Below are positions 58,942-64,000 of a stretch of 64,000 nt of DNA, piece by piece. Below the pieces are notes generated by a model. That model worked only from the letters and a program-made list of their open reading frames with translations, made no database searches and had not been told where the DNA came from. Each line of letters opens with the position of its first letter. Positions within the stretch are counted from its first letter, which is position 1. The stretch is from Halichondria panicea (Eukaryota; Porifera; Demospongiae; Suberitida; Halichondriidae): positions 5,430,120 through 5,494,119 of the forward strand of contig NC_087389.1 in assembly GCF_963675165.1 (NCBI RefSeq). The letters run 5' to 3'. A program made the position numbers and the translations under genes.

Positions 58942-58947
58942 TTTATT
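58942..58947 (-). terminator. Polyadenylation signal AATAAA of the distal CRELD exon
   Basis: TTTATT on the plus strand, about 70 bp downstream of the RDEL stop at 59019-59021. It supports the distal exon as a genuine mRNA end. No canonical hexamer is visible after the proximal (membrane) exon. Confidence 0.6.
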
Positions 58948-59018
58948 ATAGATTGAAGCATTGTATAACACGGGTTCATAGTTCAATTGTCTCTCTAGAC
59001 ATCCACCCACGTACGTCG

Positions 59019-61913
59019 TCACAACTCGTCCCGTTCACTCGAGACAGGGGCATCCTCATTTCCATGGAGACGCTGAGAATCATGCTCGTTCCCAGTTGTC
59101 TGATTAGGTACGTTGGGAGCTGCTCCATTGTTGCCCGTAGCAACCTTTGTGTCACTTGGAGAAACGTCACGATGATGTTGAGAGGTTGGTTTGTCTGTAC
59201 TGGAGGTATCGTCCACAGGCTCCACTTGTGTGGGGCTAGGGTTGGGTTGATCATCATCTGTTCCAGGTTGTTCTGTCAATTGGGCTGGCTCAGACGAAAA
59301 TTGCTCATCAGGCTTTTCTTTATCAGGTTTAACTAGTTGCTCGGTAGGTTGTACTGGTTGTTCGATTGGAGATAATTCAGCTTGTCGGTCAGGTGAGTCC
59401 ATTGTTCGCTCATCTGTAGCCCCATCCTTTGAGTCCCCCTCCCCTCCAGTGACTGACACCTTGCTCTTCTTACCTGCACGGGGGAGGGGAGGGGGCTGAG
59501 TGGTTAGCTGTGATTGTCAGTGTGGATCTTACTCTATAGAACACATGCCCGTGCTTCCCAGCTCCTCGTACGTATAGAGAGGGTACACACACACACATGC
59601 TTCTAACCTCATGCATACAGTTTACAGTAGACATGGTGAATGTCAGAATCTGAAGAATGAATAAATAGCAAAACAAATTTCTTTTCAATTTCACCCCTAG
59701 CTCACAAAAGTCATAAAATTCAATAAGCAGTGTTCCAAGTGCTAAATATACATATCGTCCTGATTATAGAACCAGAAGCCACACGCTGCTACAAACAGAA
59801 TAGCTACAGAAGTCAGCATGTTAGGGTTGCAGCACTTGACCGTGAATATGAGCAAGGTCAGAGGACCCCCTAAGTGGTACCAGGAGTAGTGTATCCTCAC
59901 GATACTGTCTCCCTCGTCGCCATTCTCCTCCATAGAATCATCTGAGACCAGTGGGACACAACATTCATTAACTAAGGCCACCACTCGTATATTAGAGAGT
60001 CTTGCAATGGCCAACAGACAACCAAGACTTATACTGATAAAATTATACAAGTGTGTTTGTGTGTCTCAGAATTTTTAATTTTCTCAAATTTGCCTCTTTT
60101 ATTAACATTAACATAGAGCGCGACATTTTTGAGGTACAATGGAACCTCTGTTAACAACCACCTCCGAATAAAGGCCAGTTGCTGTGTAATGGCCAGGCAC
60201 CCAGGTCCCAAATGAACAGTTTGTGTACAAAACAACCTCTCAACAAAGGCCACCTCTGTATAAAGATCAAAACATTGTTCCCCATGCAAAGGTGTCCGTT
60301 ATAGAGGGGTTCCACTGCACTTAAATTTCGTGATATAGACTCTAAAAGCATTAGCCTCTAAAAGCATTTCGTTGAATAAATTTCGTAAGGACTGCTAAAC
60401 TTACAAAAAAGTGAAAATTAAGCCCCCCCAAAACTTAGCGCTATATGGTACGTTGTAAACAAGGCCTACATGTTAAGTGTAGGCACATCCCTGATGTGTG
60501 CGTGTACATGTATGTGATCACCTTTCTTGTTCTTTTTCTTCTTTTTCTTTGGTTTCTTGGGAGGTTGGACACAGTCTCCATCAGGTGATCTGACCAGCTC
60601 CTCGGCACACTTGCAGGAGAAGGTCCCCGCCAGATTAACACACACCTCGTTGTCAGGGTCACAGGGTCCGGGCGTGTTCGTGCACTCGTCAATATCTGTG
60701 TGTGGGTGTGATGTGTGCGTGAGAGGGTGTGTGTTCTATACCGAGCACTTATGAAACTCTACAAGCCTCCAACGAGATAGTTTAATTATCAAGTCTCACA
60801 CACACACCACACACATACACCCACCTTCACACACGCCCACTCACCCTTGCATATGCTCTCTTCCATCCTATAGCCAGTCTTACACTCATCACAGCCCTCG
60901 GGCCCCGCTCCAGAGCAGCTCAGCTGACAAGAGATATGGCACGCTACAAAATGCATGTGAAAATGCACAATCCTAACTCAAGTTATGAGCACAGTCAAAG
61001 TTAGTGGATCATGTGCCTACCTTTACAGTCATGTGACCCGGCAGTATTCTCACAGTAGGTACCACTAGAGCACAACGACTCCACCTCACACTCGTCCACA
61101 TCTGGGGAGAGGGGTCATGTGATTATCATGTGACTGTACTGTGATGAGACGCACCTTCACAGACTCCCTTTTCATTCCTACTGTATCCCGTAGAGCAGTC
61201 CCCACACTTTGATGGTCCCGGTCCATTGCACACGCTACAAGACTTGTCACAAGCTGTAATCGTGTAACAACACACAATAAACTATATTATATTTGCGAGC
61301 GTTTATCACTTTGCGACAATAAAATCTAAAGTGGCAGAAGCTAGGGGTCAATTTGTTTGGCTAATTTGGCTAATTTGTAAAGGTTTTTAACTTGCAAAAT
61401 ATTATAGTAAATAGTGTAATTATTCTTGAGGTTACTTGTGTTGAGTTACCATATAGCGAGTAATTTCCGTGGGGTAAATTTTGTGGGCAAGCTGACCTCC
61501 ACGAGAATTTTCCCCACGAAAACGTAGGCGTGGCTTACCGGAATGCGAATTCAAATGAAATTTGTATTCCCGAAAATCACCATTTTTGAATTGAACGATT
61601 TTTACCCTTGAGAATTACCCGCTATACGGTATTACTCACCTTGACAGCGATGTTTCCCCGGGGTGTTGAGACAGTAGGTACCATCAGAACAGATGGAGTC
61701 ATCTTCTTTACACTCATCAATATCTGGTGGGCCAGGGTGAGTCACACTGTGTACTAGTGCAAGCCAGTCTCCTCACCTGTACAAGATCCCTCCACCTCCT
61801 CATATCCCAGGGCACACTCCTTACAGCTGTCAGCCCCCGGACCACCACACTCTTTCAGGCATGCCTTATCACACACTGCATGGATGCATGTGTGTGTGTG
61901 TGGTGTGTGTGAG

Positions 61914-61987
<74 letters not shown>

Positions 61988-62270
61988 AGGATAGCGAAGG
62001 TACATGTCTAAATGTCACTGTGGGCCTCAATAGCAAGTAACGTTACAGAGTATATGTACATATTCACATAAATAATTATGTTAAAGAGCTTAGAAAGCCT
62101 GAGAAATAATTCATTCCAAAATGACTATTTTGTAATAGCTCACGTTTGCACACTTTACTCTCTGTGTCATTGTAGTAACTGGGATCACATGACTCGCAGG
62201 TGTCTCCAACATAACCTCCGTTACACAAACACTTTCCTTTCCCATCTTTTTCCTCAGAGCCCTATAATAG

Positions 62271-62311
<41 letters not shown>

Positions 62312-63717
62312 GGTGCGTGCGTGTGTGTGTGTAGCATCAGAGCTTTGGCTGGAAGCAAATACACAAAATATATTATTATTATTATGTAACAGAATACATG
62401 ACACTGTATATAACGTAATGACTGCTCAAAACATGGCTACCAAAATGAATCACAAAAATGCCAGCTCATAAATATTGTGTACCTGACATGACCCGTGGCC
62501 ACCACAAGGCTGCTCCCTCCCACCAGGACAGTCAGAACAGGTGGGGCCAAACGTGTTAGGTGGACAACAAACTGTGTGATGTGTGTGATAAGTGTGAGGG
62601 GGAGGATTATCTAAACTGTGTGATGTGTGTGAGGAGTGTGAGGGGGAGGAGTCTCTGAGCACCAGTACAGAGTGCATTGTACAACAGGCAGGAGATAAAT
62701 TTGGGCAAAGCTTCAAACAGAAAGGATCACCAGCTACAAAGGAAGTCAGCCCTTTCTAGTAACCACACTTCCTGTGTTAACTTACCATCGAGGTTAGTTG
62801 AGCACAACCACTGCTTTAGATCATCATAGCCCTCCTCCTTATGTCTCCTGTGTGCAGGGACACTACATTAGTCACACCAACTACAACCCCAGAGGAGGAG
62901 CGTCAGGGTCAAAAGGTATAGTCTTAATCATAAAACTGCTTCTGGGGGACTTTCTACTCAGCTATTGACCCTGAAAATCCTCCTCTGCTACAACCTCATG
63001 TGCAAATTCAACAGTCTCCTGTACACCACTAGGTTATAAGTCAACACCAGTTTAACAACTTCCTTTCTCAAATGCAAGCGTATTTTAACAACTTTTATAG
63101 CACACACAGTCAAAGTCACTCATTCAACACAACCGTTGTATAACTGGCTCTTGTAAATAATGTACTCACAGCTTGAACCACCATCTCTCAATCTCCTCCT
63201 CATAATTCTCCAGCAGTCGATGGCACTGCATTGAAACACACACAGCTTTATACATTGCAGGCACTCGTGTATGTATGTATGTCACTATATAACTCCCTAG
63301 CAATCAATGAGAGCATGGATACATAGTGACAGAGCTTACATCATAGTCTGAATGTTTACAAACATCGTCCAGCATCTCGATCAATCGAACCTCACTGCAA
63401 GAAAATAAAATCAACTTTTTGAGAGTGTGAGTGCAATTAGACGGAGGCTACCTGTTAGCGTAGGAGCCGAGTTTCTCCTCCTCCCAATTCGTGTCCCCAC
63501 CAGCAAAGTTTGACTTGGCCGTGTCGTCCATCCTCTGGGGGGAGGGGCAGCGTATGCATTACCCCATACACCTCACCACATTTTAATAGATGTTCACACT
63601 CACTTTGTTGAAGGCTTGGACAAAGTCTTTGCATACTTTACATGATGGTTTGACAGCCAGAGAGTAGCTTGCCAGGAGGAGGACAATGAGTACCAAGGAT
63701 ATGTCGAGTGTATTCAT
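59019..63717 (-). CDS. CRELD1/2: CRELD protein, ER-retained isoform ending RDEL (572 aa)
   Basis: Common exons (minus): 63604-63717, 63452-63534, 63340-63394, 63170-63225, 62786-62847, 62683-62733, 62483-62571, 62144-62261, 61777-61875, 61640-61723, 61155-61253, 61021-61101, 60845-60943, 60522-60695; terminal exon 59019-59473. A signal peptide (MNTLDISLVLIVLLLASYSL) leads into the CRELD N-terminal domain with CKVCKDFVQAFNK, NWEEEKLGSY and WWFK. Then come CCPPNTFGPTCSDCPGG, an EGF-like module, and alternating furin-like cysteine repeats and calcium-binding EGF modules (DIDEC / DVDEC / DIDEC). A Lys-rich stretch ends the common part. The terminal exon adds 151 codons rich in Pro, Gln, Glu and Asp and stops directly after RDEL, a KDEL-type ER retrieval signal. 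CRELD2 is an ER-stress chaperone-like protein; this isoform would match it. All phases fit. Confidence 0.85.
59742..63717 (-). CDS. CRELD1/2: CRELD protein, membrane isoform with two C-terminal hydrophobic segments (487 aa)
   Basis: Uses the same 14 exons as the RDEL form, then the proximal terminal exon 59742-59941. Both terminal exons begin with two bases that complete the codon left by the phase-1 donor of the Lys-rich EGF exon (GTGATC, minus strand of 60516-60521), so either can be used. The exon encodes an acidic linker (DDSMEENGDEGDSIVR), then HLGGPLTLLIFTV and MLTSVAILFVAACGFWFY, two hydrophobic stretches, and stops after DDMYI. CRELD1 in vertebrates carries two C-terminal transmembrane segments in the same place. 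The extra furin-like/EGF pairs make this protein longer than human CRELD1 (about 420 aa). Confidence 0.8.
60130..60319. mobile_element. MITE with GTGGAACCYC termini (inverted copy)
   Basis: Inverted relative to 51352-51534: 'acaatggaacctctgttaac' at the left, 'agaggggttccactgcac' at the right. It lies in the CRELD intron between the last EGF exon and the membrane exon. Confidence 0.8.
61445..61632. mobile_element. MITE, ACCGTATAGCGGGTA family
   Basis: Termini TACCATATAGCGAGTAATTT and GAATTACCCGCTATACGGTA; interior 'gggcaagctgacctccacg'. It sits in a CRELD intron seven bases before the donor of exon 61640-61723. Confidence 0.88.
61903..61984. repeat. (GT)n microsatellite (CA on the CRELD sense strand)
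   Basis: About 80 bp upstream, on the sense strand, of the CRELD exon 61777-61875. A second GT tract at 62272-62332 precedes exon 62144-62261. Confidence 0.92.
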
Positions 63718-64000
63718 GGCGTAGCTAGCGCTAGCTGTGATAGTCACTCAACTCAGTTTAGAATGTGGAAGATGTGAAGATTGGTACGGGTCGATTCACC
63801 CACCTGAATATTTTATAGCCTCGATCCCAGGCCGCACTTCCTACACATGCATGGGGCCAGTGATGATGAAGGTACTCCAGATATGTGTTCAGTCTTTAAT
63901 TAAAATTGCTCTTGACATTGTAAGGCCAGGTCTTAGTGATTAATCGTGTGAGCGTTGCTATAGTGTTCATAATAATGATTGCGCATGCTCTTTCACATTC
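63718..64000. other. 5' flank of CRELD
   Basis: Non-coding. It contains 'agcctcgatcccaggccgca' at about 63820, one arm of the CTAGCCTCGATC foldback family, within 110 bp of the CRELD start codon. I see no TATA box. Confidence 0.4.

Overview
The window is nuclear DNA from an intron-rich, gene-dense early-branching animal. A sponge (probably a demosponge) fits best, although no single feature proves the species. The support is animal-type genes (a rhodanese-containing MAPK phosphatase, CRELD, GPATCH2, eL29, a very large coiled-coil protein resembling CCDC162) beside a LOG-family phosphoribohydrolase that vertebrates lack. Introns follow GT-AG rules, many are 100-700 bp, and they are full of CA repeats and MITE-like foldback elements. 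All gene models were built by hand from splice signals and reading phase; every exon-exon junction in the models keeps frame.

Layout: 314-11850 (+) is the 3' end of an unidentified AT-hook protein with one 10.7 kb intron. 12585-13679 (-) is a MAP-kinase phosphatase in one coding exon, head-to-head with ribosomal protein eL29 (14166-15532, +). 17404-47816 (+) is a 42-exon gene for a 2206-residue CCDC162-like coiled-coil protein. Its 8.4 kb intron 21 (30341-38781) holds three antisense copies of a small gene for a secreted cysteine-rich peptide (A, B, C). Only B is intact; A has a 4-base insertion and C an in-frame TGA. 48196-50162 (-) is GPATCH2, tail-to-tail with the giant gene and head-to-head (249 bp apart) with an unrecognised 733-residue protein (50412-55680, +). 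A 38-bp minisatellite separates that gene from a 205-residue LOG-family enzyme (56408-58716, -). The window ends with a CRELD gene (59019-63717, -).

The two most notable signals are these. (1) The CRELD gene has two alternative last exons in the same splice phase. One encodes two hydrophobic segments (CRELD1-like, membrane anchored). The other encodes a long acidic tail ending RDEL (CRELD2-like, ER-retained). (2) The nested tandem family of secreted peptides has a conserved signal peptide and acidic pro-region but unrelated C-terminal tails.

Other structure: many introns end in a (CA)n tract running directly into the AG acceptor. One exon start is triplicated in a 66-bp tandem array that carries the acceptor each time. 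Another exon acceptor is in a 42-bp tandem array split by a MITE. A perfect 44-bp inverted repeat lies in an intron, and a decayed tyrosine-recombinase (Crypton-like) element lies in intron 6 of the giant gene. I see no CRISPR array, rRNA, credible tRNA or prokaryotic operon.
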